From an uncultured Lentisphaeraceae bacterium (lineage in GTDB: Bacteria; Verrucomicrobiota; Kiritimatiellia; RFP12; DVOR01), in contig CALBHX010000002.1 in assembly GCA_937892925.1 (NCBI GenBank), positions 1-34,970 on the forward strand: a stretch of DNA of 34,970 bases. Direction: 5' to 3'. The position numbers and the translations under genes were made by a program. Positions 1 through 7,403 of this stretch are shown here, one piece after another (positions within the stretch are counted from its first letter, which is position 1; each line of letters begins with the position of its first letter). The notes below the pieces were generated by a model. That model was not told the DNA's origin, did not search any database, and was given only the letters and a program-made list of their open reading frames with translations.

Positions 1-149
1 CGACCACGCCCCAAGCGGGCACCCAAATGGAGACTCTCAACCCAGCAGAGCCATTGTTTTCGCCACCAAGCGTTTCGGTTCCCTCCTTGTGGGCGTAATC
101 CATCGAGGATTAGTTTGGCTTGACGTTTTGGATAATGGCATTTCGTCAT
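1..149 (-). CDS. SWIM zinc-finger-family protein, N-terminal fragment (cut by window edge)
   Basis: An open frame runs from an ATG at 147-149 to the left edge of the window, 49 codons without a stop. The visible protein begins MTKCHYPKRQAK and then has a Trp-rich stretch (AWWRKQWLCWVESL) followed by LGARLGRGR. This pattern, a WW-x-x-x-W segment then a Leu/Gly/Arg-rich GRGR turn, is what I recall from the N-terminus of bacterial SWIM zinc-finger proteins often encoded beside SNF2-family helicases. The Cys/His zinc-binding motif itself would lie outside the window. The frame starts 12 bases after the pseudopilin stop codon, so it is probably the third gene of the FHA-pseudopilin unit. No clear Shine-Dalgarno sequence precedes the ATG. 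The family call rests on about 25 residues and could be wrong; that the frame is coding is somewhat more certain. Confidence 0.5.
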   Translation of the reverse strand, partial: MTKCHYPKRQAKLILDGLRPQGGNRNAWWRKQWLCWVESLHLGARLGRG

Positions 150-161
150 GTGGTGGTTAGG

Positions 162-839
162 CTAGTCTTGCGCGATGGTGCCGGAACATAGGAAGTCGAA
201 AGAAATGATGGTACCACCAGCTGATGTAGTTTCGCGTTCGTGTAATCGTATTGAAAATGGACGTGTGGTTCCGTTTGCTCGTACGATTATATAAAAGGGT
301 TGGTCTTCGTTGAAGGGAGCATTACTGGATGAGATTTCTCGATCGTTTTCAATTGAATTTGGCCGTTCCTGGCGAAAAGAAAAGGTAGAACTACGGCTCG
401 AGATAGAATGGTTTTGTTGAATGGTATCTTCAAACCCTAAAAACGAGAATGCAACAAGATTATAATTCTTGGAAAGACTGACAGTGTCGATATCTCCAGC
501 GGTTAAGGTTTTTGGTTTGGAGAGCGTTTCAGATGAAGCAAGCAGCGTTGAGCCCTTTTGCTCTCTAGTGGCAATGATTGATTTAGAATCTAACGAATCC
601 CCCTGTTCGTCTTTTGACGAAAGAGTAATACATCCATGGGCGAATGTGAGTGTGATGGGTCGTTGAGTTTGAAGCGCCATGTTACGTGCATATCGCATTA
701 TCCTGAGGGTGTCTTTTGCTGCTACTGAAATTTGCGATGAGGGAACCATTCGGAACGAAGGAATAATGATGGCCATCGTCACAGAGAGGATGGCCAAAAC
801 AATTAGCAATTCAACAAGGGTAAAGCCCTTAGGTTTCAT
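162..839 (-). CDS. Prepilin-type N-terminal methylation domain protein (GspH-like pseudopilin)
   Basis: The protein (225 aa) opens with MKPKGFTLVELLIVLAIL, the class III signal of type IV pilins and type II secretion pseudopilins. A prepilin peptidase would cut after Gly5, leaving N-methylated Phe6, with Glu10 (+5 of the mature protein) in place. One hydrophobic helix (about residues 6-28) is followed by a Ser/Thr-rich periplasmic domain with no motif I recognise. The length and the presence of a single pseudopilin gene fit a GspH/FimT-like minor pseudopilin better than a major pilin. Its ATG overlaps the stop of the FHA-domain gene by one base (TAATG), implying translational coupling. No secretion ATPase, assembly protein or prepilin peptidase is in this window, so any machine it serves must be encoded elsewhere. 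In this part of bacterial diversity many such genes are orphans. Confidence 0.85.
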   Translation of the reverse strand: MKPKGFTLVELLIVLAILSVTMAIIIPSFRMVPSSQISVAAKDTLRIMRYARNMALQTQRPITLTFAHGCITLSSKDEQGDSLDSKSIIATREQKGSTLLASSETLSKPKTLTAGDIDTVSLSKNYNLVAFSFLGFEDTIQQNHSISSRSSTFSFRQERPNSIENDREISSSNAPFNEDQPFYIIVRANGTTRPFSIRLHERETTSAGGTIISFDFLCSGTIAQD

Positions 840-1342
840 TAATGGCCACCGAAAAGCTTCAGTACCAAAAGACCAATCAGAATCACGATTAAAATGATTG
901 AAACGGTTATGATGATATTTAGAACCTTCTTACTCTCAGACTTCTTGCCAAATCCTTCTACTGGTTTATTAGGGGTAATGGCAGGGCGCATGATGATTGT
1001 TGTTCGCGGGATAGAATCTACGTTTTCAACGGTTCCGGGTTCTGTTTCCGGAACGTCATCGCCGCGGATTGAGAGGGCAATATCTCCAAGGGTAATAACA
1101 TCATTCCGATGAACAGTAGCCATCGAGATACGTTGATCATTAACGCGAGTTCCATTTGTTGAACCAAGATCTTTTACACGCCAACCGCCATCGAAATGCT
1201 CAATGATGCAGTGTTCTCCGGAAACAGATGCGTTTGAGATGACAAAGTCATTTGCACTGTTCCGACCAAGACGAATTTGATCGGCTGTCCATTTATACGT
1301 TTTACCGATTTCTTCACCATTTAAAATTGTGATGTTTGGCAT
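839..1342 (-). CDS. FHA-domain protein with C-terminal membrane anchor
   Basis: A 167-aa protein. Residues about 1-95 form a forkhead-associated domain, which binds phosphothreonine peptides: the family's conserved residues are visible as RLGR near residue 26, SGEHC near 43, and DLGSTNGTRVN near 60. A polar linker (about 96-135) leads to a single hydrophobic helix (about 140-163, IIITVSIILIVILIGLLVL) and a very short tail, so the FHA domain should face the cytoplasm as a tail-anchored protein. The ATG at 1342 is supported by AAGGA eight bases upstream. A promoter with consensus -35 and near-consensus -10 lies in the gap after gyrB. The gene overlaps the pseudopilin gene by one base, so the two are co-expressed. 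The partner kinase and phosphoprotein are not in the window. Signalling or secretion-linked roles are inference. Confidence 0.88.
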   Translation of the reverse strand: MPNITILNGEEIGKTYKWTADQIRLGRNSANDFVISNASVSGEHCIIEHFDGGWRVKDLGSTNGTRVNDQRISMATVHRNDVITLGDIALSIRGDDVPETEPGTVENVDSIPRTTIIMRPAITPNKPVEGFGKKSESKKVLNIIITVSIILIVILIGLLVLKLFGGH

Positions 1343-1369
1343 AACAAAATTCCTTACTAGACTACAGGG

Positions 1370-1398
1370 AGTATAGGAAACAGACCGAGAACTGTCAA
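1370..1398 (-). promoter_or_regulatory. Sigma-70-type promoter for the FHA/pseudopilin unit
   Basis: On the minus strand TTGACA (1393-1398) is separated by exactly 17 bases from TATACT (1370-1375), the best consensus promoter seen in the window. The leader of roughly 20 bases carries the AAGGA ribosome site for the FHA gene. The promoter sits between the gyrB stop and the FHA start, so the FHA unit need not depend on gyrB read-through. A 7-base inverted repeat (GAGTATA at 1369-1375, TATACTC at 1406-1412) brackets the element. Confidence 0.8.
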
Positions 1399-1410
1399 GT
1401 GTAGGTATAC

Positions 1411-3870
1411 TCAGAAGTCGAGGTTTTTAACGTTCAAAGCATTATCTTCAATGAATTTGCGACGAGGTTCCACGTCTTCCCCCATAAGCAATCGGAAGGT
1501 TTCATCTGCTGTAATGGCGTCATCAATTTTTACTTGTAACATGTGGCGGCGCATAGGATCCATTGTAGTCTCAAAGAGTTGTTTGGCATCCATTTCTCCG
1601 AGACCTTTATAACGCTGAATCTCAACGCCCCGGCGACTACGTGTTCTAATTTCTTGAATGAGCTGATTCAGGCATGTAATTGGAGTGGCTGGGCGGGTTC
1701 CATCGAGTAATGTGCCGAGGGGCTGGTTAGAGGCATAAAATGTACTCGGAGAGAATCCCAATTGTAATGCATTCAAGGCGTTGAATTGGTTTTGAAGGCG
1801 CTGACTTCTAAAAACTTCCATCCATTGGAAGGCGTGTAATTGTTTTGGTGCATACTCAGAAACGTGGTAGCAGGCAAGATCAATTGGTTCGCCTAATTGA
1901 TTTTCTGCTTGACGTCGAACGGCTTCAAGTTCAACTTCTGTTTTTGGAAAAATGAACTGTGCATTTTTGCCAGATCCAATGACGGCCATATATCGAGCAA
2001 ACGAACCGTCTTTAGTGTCATAGGTTTTCAAATACTCTACGGTATTAACCCCTCGACGTTGGATACTGCTAAGGGTCGCTTCAATTTCCAGCGCGATATC
2101 GAGAAAATGAGTAAAATGCTCCTGATAAAGGGTGGATCCGTCTGGGCGGACAAAACTCAAACTGTCGCTATTCAAAAGCAATCGCCGTTCGAGTTCATCA
2201 TCGTTGGCTACATACTCGAATTTTTTACCACGGGCGATACGATAAAGCGGAGGTTGGGCTAAATAGACAAATCCATTTTCAATAAGTTTCGGCATTTGCC
2301 GAAAGAAAAAGGTTAACAGCAAGGTTCGAATATGCGCACCGTCCACGTCAGCATCGGTCATGATGATGATTTTGTGGTAACGTACCTTGGCGAGATCAAA
2401 GTCCTCTGAACCAAACCCTCCGCCAATAGCAGAAATCATGGAGCGAATTTCATTATTATCTAATAATTTGTCAATACGAGCTTTCTCCACATTTAGAACC
2501 TTGCCACGCAGGGGCAGAATCGCCTGTGTTCGGCGATTACGTCCTTCTTGTGCAGTACCACCAGCTGAGTCACCTTCGACCAGGAACAATTCCTTCTCGG
2601 AGGGATCTTTGCTTGAACAATCATAGAGTTTTCCAGGCAAACCGCCGACTAATCCACCTTTTCGGCGGATATTCTCACGTGCTCTACGGGCAGCTTCTCT
2701 TGCTTGACTCGCAAGAATGGCTTTTTCAATAATAGTTCGGGCGACAGCTGGATTCTCGGCGAAGAAGTCCGAGAGTTTGGCAGAAACAATTGATTGCACA
2801 AGCCCGGCAACGTCTGAACCGAGTTTAGTCTTGGTTTGTCCTTCAAACTGTGGCTGGGGAATCTTGACAGAGATGACAACCGTCAGCCCCTCTCGAATAT
2901 CTTCTCCGGTAAGGACAGTGTCAGCTTTTTTCCCCAATTTATTATCGACAACGTATTTATTGACTGTTGCGGTAAGTGCTGTACGGAAGCCGGTTAGGTG
3001 TGTTCCACCTTCAATAGTATTGATGTTGTTACAGTAGGAATATTCGATAGTGGAGGAGACGTCTGTGTACTGCATGGCGACCTCGATCGCGATCTCGCCA
3101 TATCTGTTATGCCCGGAACCGGAAATATAAATGACGTGATGAAGAGGTTTTTTATTTGCATTGATAAATTCAACGAATTTACGAATACCACCTTCATAGT
3201 GAAAAGTTTCCTGATGTTTGATTTCAGAAAAGTTATCCGTCAATGTGATTCGAACACCACCATTAAGGAAGGCTAATTCTCGTAATCGATGAGCCAATGT
3301 CTCCCATTTAAAACCATCATGGTATTGAAAGATGAGAGGATCGGGCATGAAGGTTACTGCAGTTCCCGTTTCGGATGTATCCCCAAGCAACTCAACGGGG
3401 GAAGTTGGGCGTCCACGTTCATATCGTTGACGGTAAATATGTCCGTCTCGTTTTACTTGTACTTCCATCCATTCAGACAGCGCGTTGACACAACTGACGC
3501 CGACTCCATGCAAACCGCCAGAGACTTTATATCCGCTCCCACCAAACTTGCCACCGGCGTGGAGTACGGTCATCACTACTTCTAAGCTGGATTTATGCAT
3601 TTTGGGATGTTCAGCCACAGGAATCCCGCGTCCGTTATCTTCAACCGTTAAAGAGCCATTTGGGTTGATGGTTACTTCGATATGGGTACAATAACCAGCC
3701 AAGGCCTCATCGATTGAGTTGTCTACCACCTCATAGACCAAATGGTGATAACCACGCTCTGCAGTGTCACCGATGTACATGGCAGGACGTACACGGACGG
3801 CTTCCAAACCCTCCAACACCTCAATTGAGCTGGCATTGTAATTATTCTGCTCTTCGGTCTGCTCTGACAT
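1411..3870 (-). CDS. gyrB: DNA gyrase subunit B
   Basis: The ATPase subunit of DNA gyrase, which introduces negative supercoils with GyrA. The 819-aa protein has the GHKL ATPase domain at the N-terminus (VVDNSIDEALAG near 48, DNGRGIP near 78, GGLHGVG near 118) and a transducer domain. The TOPRIM domain follows, with EGDSAGG at 432-438 and TDADVDG at 505-511, which hold the magnesium-binding acidic residues. The C-terminal tail has QRYKGLGEM. The length is that of the long Gram-negative type (about 800 aa), with an insert between TOPRIM and the QRYKGLGEM block, not the short type of about 640 aa. The insert region and the GyrB-like tail favour gyrB over parE. AAAGGG lies five bases before the ATG. 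gyrA, dnaA, dnaN and recF are not adjacent, so this is not the classical origin cluster. Transcription probably starts at the extended -10 near 3925. Confidence 0.97.
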   Translation of the reverse strand: MSEQTEEQNNYNASSIEVLEGLEAVRVRPAMYIGDTAERGYHHLVYEVVDNSIDEALAGYCTHIEVTINPNGSLTVEDNGRGIPVAEHPKMHKSSLEVVMTVLHAGGKFGGSGYKVSGGLHGVGVSCVNALSEWMEVQVKRDGHIYRQRYERGRPTSPVELLGDTSETGTAVTFMPDPLIFQYHDGFKWETLAHRLRELAFLNGGVRITLTDNFSEIKHQETFHYEGGIRKFVEFINANKKPLHHVIYISGSGHNRYGEIAIEVAMQYTDVSSTIEYSYCNNINTIEGGTHLTGFRTALTATVNKYVVDNKLGKKADTVLTGEDIREGLTVVISVKIPQPQFEGQTKTKLGSDVAGLVQSIVSAKLSDFFAENPAVARTIIEKAILASQAREAARRARENIRRKGGLVGGLPGKLYDCSSKDPSEKELFLVEGDSAGGTAQEGRNRRTQAILPLRGKVLNVEKARIDKLLDNNEIRSMISAIGGGFGSEDFDLAKVRYHKIIIMTDADVDGAHIRTLLLTFFFRQMPKLIENGFVYLAQPPLYRIARGKKFEYVANDDELERRLLLNSDSLSFVRPDGSTLYQEHFTHFLDIALEIEATLSSIQRRGVNTVEYLKTYDTKDGSFARYMAVIGSGKNAQFIFPKTEVELEAVRRQAENQLGEPIDLACYHVSEYAPKQLHAFQWMEVFRSQRLQNQFNALNALQLGFSPSTFYASNQPLGTLLDGTRPATPITCLNQLIQEIRTRSRRGVEIQRYKGLGEMDAKQLFETTMDPMRRHMLQVKIDDAITADETFRLLMGEDVEPRRKFIEDNALNVKNLDF

Positions 3871-3921
3871 GGAAACCCTTTCTAATCAGCCTTACTCGGC
3901 CAACCACGATGAAACGAAGGT

Positions 3922-3951
3922 AGTATAGCATTTTTTACTTCTAAATGCGAA
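3922..3951 (-). promoter_or_regulatory. gyrB promoter, extended -10 type
   Basis: The minus strand reads TGCTATACT at 3922-3930, an extended -10 element. A weak -35 candidate, TTCGCA (3946-3951), lies 18 bases upstream. The predicted start is about 45 bases before the gyrB ATG, so this mRNA has a normal leader with a ribosome site. Confidence 0.6.
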
Positions 3952-4338
3952 TTGAGATTAAGATTGACGAGGTGGTATAGGGGGTATGCCAGATGTTTAG
4001 ATATGGTAGAGGTTGGGCTGGGGTTATGTATTATTGTTATGATGGTTTGTTGTGTGGATAGGCGTGAACCGGAGGTGAATTTACCACGAAGGATGGAACC
4101 ATAGGAATAGTACGAGTGGAAGACGGAAAGGGTGGTCGTATAAGTGAAAGTTTGGGAGGATATAGGACATTTTTCGTGGAAGATGGTGTGTATGAAGTGT
4201 TGTTATTGATAGTGAGAGGTGTACGTGATTGCTGCACAAGACTCATAGATAATAGGTATGGCAGGGGGCTTTTCACGATTGATTTTCACAACGGTCGAAG
4301 TCCTTACGTTCTTCTAGTGGAAATGGAGAAAATAAAAC
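3952..4338. other. Gene-free spacer, strongly C-poor on the plus strand
   Basis: No convincing gene or known RNA is seen between gyrB and tRNA-Lys. Open frames on either strand translate to low-complexity or unfamiliar peptides without ribosome sites. My hand count of 3961-4260 gives about 106 G against 23 C in 300 bases on the plus strand, a much stronger skew than the flanking genes. A single 8/9 match to the DnaA box (TGTGGATAG, 4053-4061) is not enough to propose an origin. Confidence 0.6.
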
Positions 4339-4367
4339 TTGCGCGAATATGCTAGTTTTGCTATTAT
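4339..4367 (+). promoter_or_regulatory. Promoter of tRNA-Lys
   Basis: TTGCGC (4339-4344) and TATTAT (4362-4367) are 17 bases apart, and the -10 carries an upstream TGC, making it an extended -10. The predicted start at about 4374 leaves only a short 5' leader for RNase P to remove before the tRNA begins at 4380. Confidence 0.65.
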
Positions 4368-4379
4368 ACTCTGCGTTTT

Positions 4380-4455
4380 CGGCCTCTAGCTCAGTTGGTA
4401 GAGCACGGCACTTTTAATGCTGGGGTCGCGGGTTCGACCCCCGCGAGGCCGACCA
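4380..4455 (+). tRNA. tRNA-Lys (anticodon UUU)
   Basis: A complete cloverleaf: acceptor stem CGGCCTC pairs with GAGGCCG, the D arm is GCTC-AGTTGGTA-GAGC, and the anticodon stem CGGCA/TGCTG closes a seven-base loop CTTTTAA with anticodon TTT. The variable loop is GGGTC, and the T arm is GCGGG-TTCGACC-CCCGC. The discriminator is A and the 3' CCA is encoded in the DNA. One G-T pair occurs in the anticodon stem. It stands alone, with its own promoter and terminator, on the strand opposite to its neighbours. Confidence 0.97.
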
Positions 4456-4459
4456 TTCT

Positions 4460-4493
4460 AAAGCTCCGTGGATCAATATCCGCGGAGCTTTTT
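4460..4493 (+). terminator. Rho-independent terminator after tRNA-Lys
   Basis: Just after the tRNA, AAAGCTCCGTGGAT and ATCCGCGGAGCTTT form a 14-base-pair stem with one wobble pair and a CAAT loop, running into TTTTT. Because the stem begins with A residues, it might also act weakly on the other strand for the GH20 gene that ends at 4603. Confidence 0.9.
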
Positions 4494-4602
4494 GCGCGAT
4501 GCGGGGGGTAAAAATAATAGAAGAGATACAAAAAATCGGCTTGAGAGAGGAGAATTCATGGGAATATTTCGAAGTTTGGAGATGGCGTTCTTTGTGATTA
4601 AT

Positions 4603-6411
4603 TTAGGGGAGCTCTGGCTGTTTAAATGCGGCCAAAGAGTCTTCCAAGCGTGCGGTAGGTCCACGGTCAAGCCAGAGTTGACGGAAGGTTTCGGAAAGGG
4701 AGTCGCGAAATTGCATAAGCCCTTGTTTCCTTTGGACGCGATAAACAGCTAATCGTTGCATCTCAAGAGCAAAACGTGCTTCCCGTGCGAGTAATGAATT
4801 GCCCAATTTCATTCCATGTGTTTGGGTAAGCATATCCAGCTCTGCTGAGGTTGCTTCAAGCGCCGTAGTATCCCATGCGGATACTCGAGAGAGTGGAAGC
4901 GTGTAAGCTTGAAAGAGTTTTGTCGCGTTTCCGGTTTCGGCGTGGGCGATTTTGTAGGTGTCACCAAGTCGGAGCAGAAAAATGCCTAGCCCATGAATGC
5001 CGGTAAGTGAGTCGATTGCTTTACTAAGTATAACAGGTAATTCGCTAGACCAGGCACGGGAGGCGGCCAGAATCCAGGCTGGCAAACTGATAACAAGTGG
5101 CTGCCAATGTCCGGCATCACCCCAGTCTGTTAATAATAGTCCTTGACTTTGAATGGCAGAAGCGGCTTGGATGTTAGCTAACATATTGGATGTTCTTCCA
5201 CAAAAGCTTCGCCATGCGGAAGAACCAGGGGCAACAATAAAATCGATTCCAGCTTGAGATAATCGATCGGCCTGCTCTGCTAGAGGATCTGAAGCTTCAT
5301 ATCCCCAAAGAATCCAACGGGCAGAAGGTAGGCGTTTCTGTGCCATGTGTAGAAACTTTGGGTGGCGGATGAGCATATCTGCCCAGAAAACCGGGCGCTT
5401 ATTGAAATGTTCTGCAATCTGAGCAAGTGCCGTTAGGTGGTTGAAAAAGAGGTCACTTGCCAAACCTTGACCGCGAGAACGTCCGATTCCCAAGTCAAAA
5501 ACCTCATCACATCCCAAATTGACTTCTTTCGCGGAGGGGAAACAGGGTAACAATTCTTCTAATAATCCTCGTAGAAAAGGAATGACGGTTGGATCTGACG
5601 TACATAGACCAGTGGGGATTGATTGAATACTTCCCCAAGGTGTTCGAGCTCCACCTTTTGGAAGCTCGGCATATCGCAGGTATGAGGCATCGGCTTGAAA
5701 CCAGCGTTCAAAATGTCCCAGTGTGTTTTGATTGGGCACAAGCGTAACAAAACGTTCTCGACAATAAGCTTCCAAAATACGTAGATCGGTTGCTGTATAA
5801 GGCGAGGTGTTACTCCAAATGGTAGGGTGAGAAGAATATGCAAAAACAGACTCAAAGTAGAGTTCTAGTCTATTGAGCTTGAGTTGAGCCATTTGATCAA
5901 CAATCCAAAAGAGTGTTTCCAATGACCAGATACGATTTCTGGAAACATCAAGCATTAGTCCACGGATTGATTTGTCTGGCCAATCGGTAATGTACGCACA
6001 GGGGATACTCTGCTCGTTTTCACGCAATAGCGCTGCGAGGGTGGCAGATCCCCGAAAGAGACCTTCAGGTGTTTGTGCAGAGAGACGGCAGGCGGTGGTA
6101 GAAATGGCCACACAATACGCTTCTGGATGTGTGGGAAAGCGGGGTGGCAGAGAGCGCGCCTCGGTGGGGTTAAACGGGTTATTTATTTGTTCTACCGTTA
6201 GCCCAAATCCGGGTTGCGAGGTATCTGCCCAATGGATATCTAGAATTAGCCCACGTGGACTACTGGCTGCCTGTAGCATCCGTAGGGCTGGAATCAAGGT
6301 TTGCGTTTTTCCAAATAGGGTAACCTTTAAAACATTTGAAAAAATGAACGCACCCCCGGAAACGGTTATTTGTTTCACTGGGGGTGTTAATTGCGGAAAA
6401 GACGTGGTCAT
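4603..6411 (-). CDS. Glycoside hydrolase family 20 beta-N-acetylhexosaminidase
   Basis: GH20 enzymes remove terminal N-acetylglucosamine or N-acetylgalactosamine by substrate-assisted catalysis. An N-terminal GH20b-like domain (about residues 10-145) precedes the TIM barrel, which begins at GLMLDVSRNRIW (about 151). The catalytic Asp-Glu pair is in NLGCDEVFDLG (Asp302-Glu303 from the chosen start), where the family more often has GGDE. Signature stretches include LKLNRLELYFE and VPNQNTLGHFERW. No signal peptide is visible, suggesting cytoplasmic action on imported oligosaccharides. The longest frame opens 16 codons earlier (6459) but would overlap purC and has no ribosome site. The ATG at 6411 follows the purC stop by 19 bases with AGGA very close, so the start is not certain. 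About 602 aa. Probably co-transcribed with purC. Substrate (chitin, mucin or peptidoglycan fragments) cannot be told. Confidence 0.88.
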   Translation of the reverse strand: MTTSFPQLTPPVKQITVSGGAFIFSNVLKVTLFGKTQTLIPALRMLQAASSPRGLILDIHWADTSQPGFGLTVEQINNPFNPTEARSLPPRFPTHPEAYCVAISTTACRLSAQTPEGLFRGSATLAALLRENEQSIPCAYITDWPDKSIRGLMLDVSRNRIWSLETLFWIVDQMAQLKLNRLELYFESVFAYSSHPTIWSNTSPYTATDLRILEAYCRERFVTLVPNQNTLGHFERWFQADASYLRYAELPKGGARTPWGSIQSIPTGLCTSDPTVIPFLRGLLEELLPCFPSAKEVNLGCDEVFDLGIGRSRGQGLASDLFFNHLTALAQIAEHFNKRPVFWADMLIRHPKFLHMAQKRLPSARWILWGYEASDPLAEQADRLSQAGIDFIVAPGSSAWRSFCGRTSNMLANIQAASAIQSQGLLLTDWGDAGHWQPLVISLPAWILAASRAWSSELPVILSKAIDSLTGIHGLGIFLLRLGDTYKIAHAETGNATKLFQAYTLPLSRVSAWDTTALEATSAELDMLTQTHGMKLGNSLLAREARFALEMQRLAVYRVQRKQGLMQFRDSLSETFRQLWLDRGPTARLEDSLAAFKQPELP

Positions 6412-6430
6412 TTCCTGTTCGGAGAACGGA

Positions 6431-7345
6431 TTATAATTGCGGGGCGCAAGTCTCACCATCGGTTAAACGATGGTAGCATTCGGTATAAATCGCTTGTGTT
6501 TTAGCAATTACGCCGTCTGGTAATGGCGGTGGCGGCGGTTGGTGGTTGAATTGAATGGCATCCAGCCAATCGCGGACGAACTGTTTGTCCATACTTGGCG
6601 GGTTGGCACCAACGGTGTAGGTATCTTTCGCCCAGAAACGTGAAGAGTCTGGTGTTAATGCTTCATCGGCAAGTATAATGCTTCCATTTGTGTCTAACCC
6701 GAATTCAAATTTGGTGTCCGCGAGAATAATTCCGCGAGCTTCGGCATGTTTGGCCGCTTCTTGATAGAGTCGAATTGAGAAATCTCGGAGTCGCGTGGCT
6801 AAATTGTCCCCGATGTCTTTTGCCATATCTTCTACGGAGATTGCCATGTCATGATCCCCGATCTCAGCTTTTGTGGTTGGCGTAAACAAAACATTATCCA
6901 GTTTGGAGGCATTCTGGTATCCGGATCGGATTGGCTGGCCATTGACGGTGCCTTGTTTTTTGTATTCTGCCCATCCGCTTCCGGTGAGGTATCCTCGGAC
7001 AATACATTCGTAGGGGATTACCTTAAGTTTCCGAACGAGCATAGAGCGGTTTTGTAACTCAGGAATCGCATTGAAAGGCGTCGGATAGTCTGCTACATTT
7101 GCAGAAATCAAATGATTGGGGCAGATATGGGATAATTTCCGGAACCAAAAGGTGGAAATACTGTTTAGGACTTTACCCTTTCCGGGAACCCCATCGTACA
7201 TGATTACGTCAAAGGCACTGAGTCGGTCGGTTACAATGATAAGAAGTTTGTCTCCAAGGTCATAAATGTCTCGGACTTTACCTTGAATTTTGGAGAATCC
7301 AGGGATTTCTGTCTCCATCAGTGCGCCGCGTTTGTCAAACTTCAT
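6431..7345 (-). CDS. purC: Phosphoribosylaminoimidazole-succinocarboxamide synthase (SAICAR synthase)
   Basis: Catalyses the ATP-dependent joining of aspartate to CAIR in purine biosynthesis. The 304-aa product begins MKFDKRGALMETEIPGF and shows KIQGKVRDIYDLGD near the start (nucleotide-binding loop). It also has the substrate-binding YECIVRGYLTGSGW and the family signature KFEFGLDTNGSIILADE followed by LTPDSSRFW. The length matches the roughly 300-residue form of the enzyme, not the shorter 235-residue E. coli form. The open frame extends 46 codons upstream, but the ATG at 7345 is preceded by AAGGAG at ideal spacing, and the extra N-terminus has no family similarity. A promoter lies just upstream in the tail of the preceding gene. 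No other pur genes are nearby. Confidence 0.96.
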   Translation of the reverse strand: MKFDKRGALMETEIPGFSKIQGKVRDIYDLGDKLLIIVTDRLSAFDVIMYDGVPGKGKVLNSISTFWFRKLSHICPNHLISANVADYPTPFNAIPELQNRSMLVRKLKVIPYECIVRGYLTGSGWAEYKKQGTVNGQPIRSGYQNASKLDNVLFTPTTKAEIGDHDMAISVEDMAKDIGDNLATRLRDFSIRLYQEAAKHAEARGIILADTKFEFGLDTNGSIILADEALTPDSSRFWAKDTYTVGANPPSMDKQFVRDWLDAIQFNHQPPPPPLPDGVIAKTQAIYTECYHRLTDGETCAPQL

Positions 7346-7375
7346 GTTATGCTCCTTGTTGGGAAAGTGGTAGCT

Positions 7376-7403
7376 ATTATGGCGCAGGTTCAATCGGATT
7401 GCA
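7376..7403 (-). promoter_or_regulatory. Probable purC promoter
   Basis: The minus strand has TTGCAA (7398-7403), a 16-base spacer and CATAAT (7376-7381), lying over the last codons of the upstream membrane-protein gene. This would give a leader of about 25 bases containing the strong AAGGAG of purC. No purine riboswitch-like fold is evident in so short a leader. Confidence 0.5.

Noticed and set aside
1369..1412. GAGTATA/TATACTC inverted repeat as a gyrB terminator
   Set aside because: The arms are only seven bases, 30 bases apart, and one arm is the -10 of the FHA promoter; no T run follows.
4053..4061. DnaA-box-like TGTGGATAG near gyrB, suggesting a replication origin
   Set aside because: Only one 8/9 match is present, with no cluster, no dnaA or dnaN, and no AT-rich unwinding element.
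4380..4493. tRNA-Lys as an integration site of a mobile element
   Set aside because: No integrase and no repeated tRNA 3' end are found; the terminator follows the tRNA directly.
4558..4752. Plus-strand 64-codon frame with AGGAG well placed before its ATG
   Set aside because: Most of it lies antisense to the 3' end of the GH20 gene, the peptide resembles no family, and the tRNA terminator lies just upstream; the ribosome-site match is probably chance.
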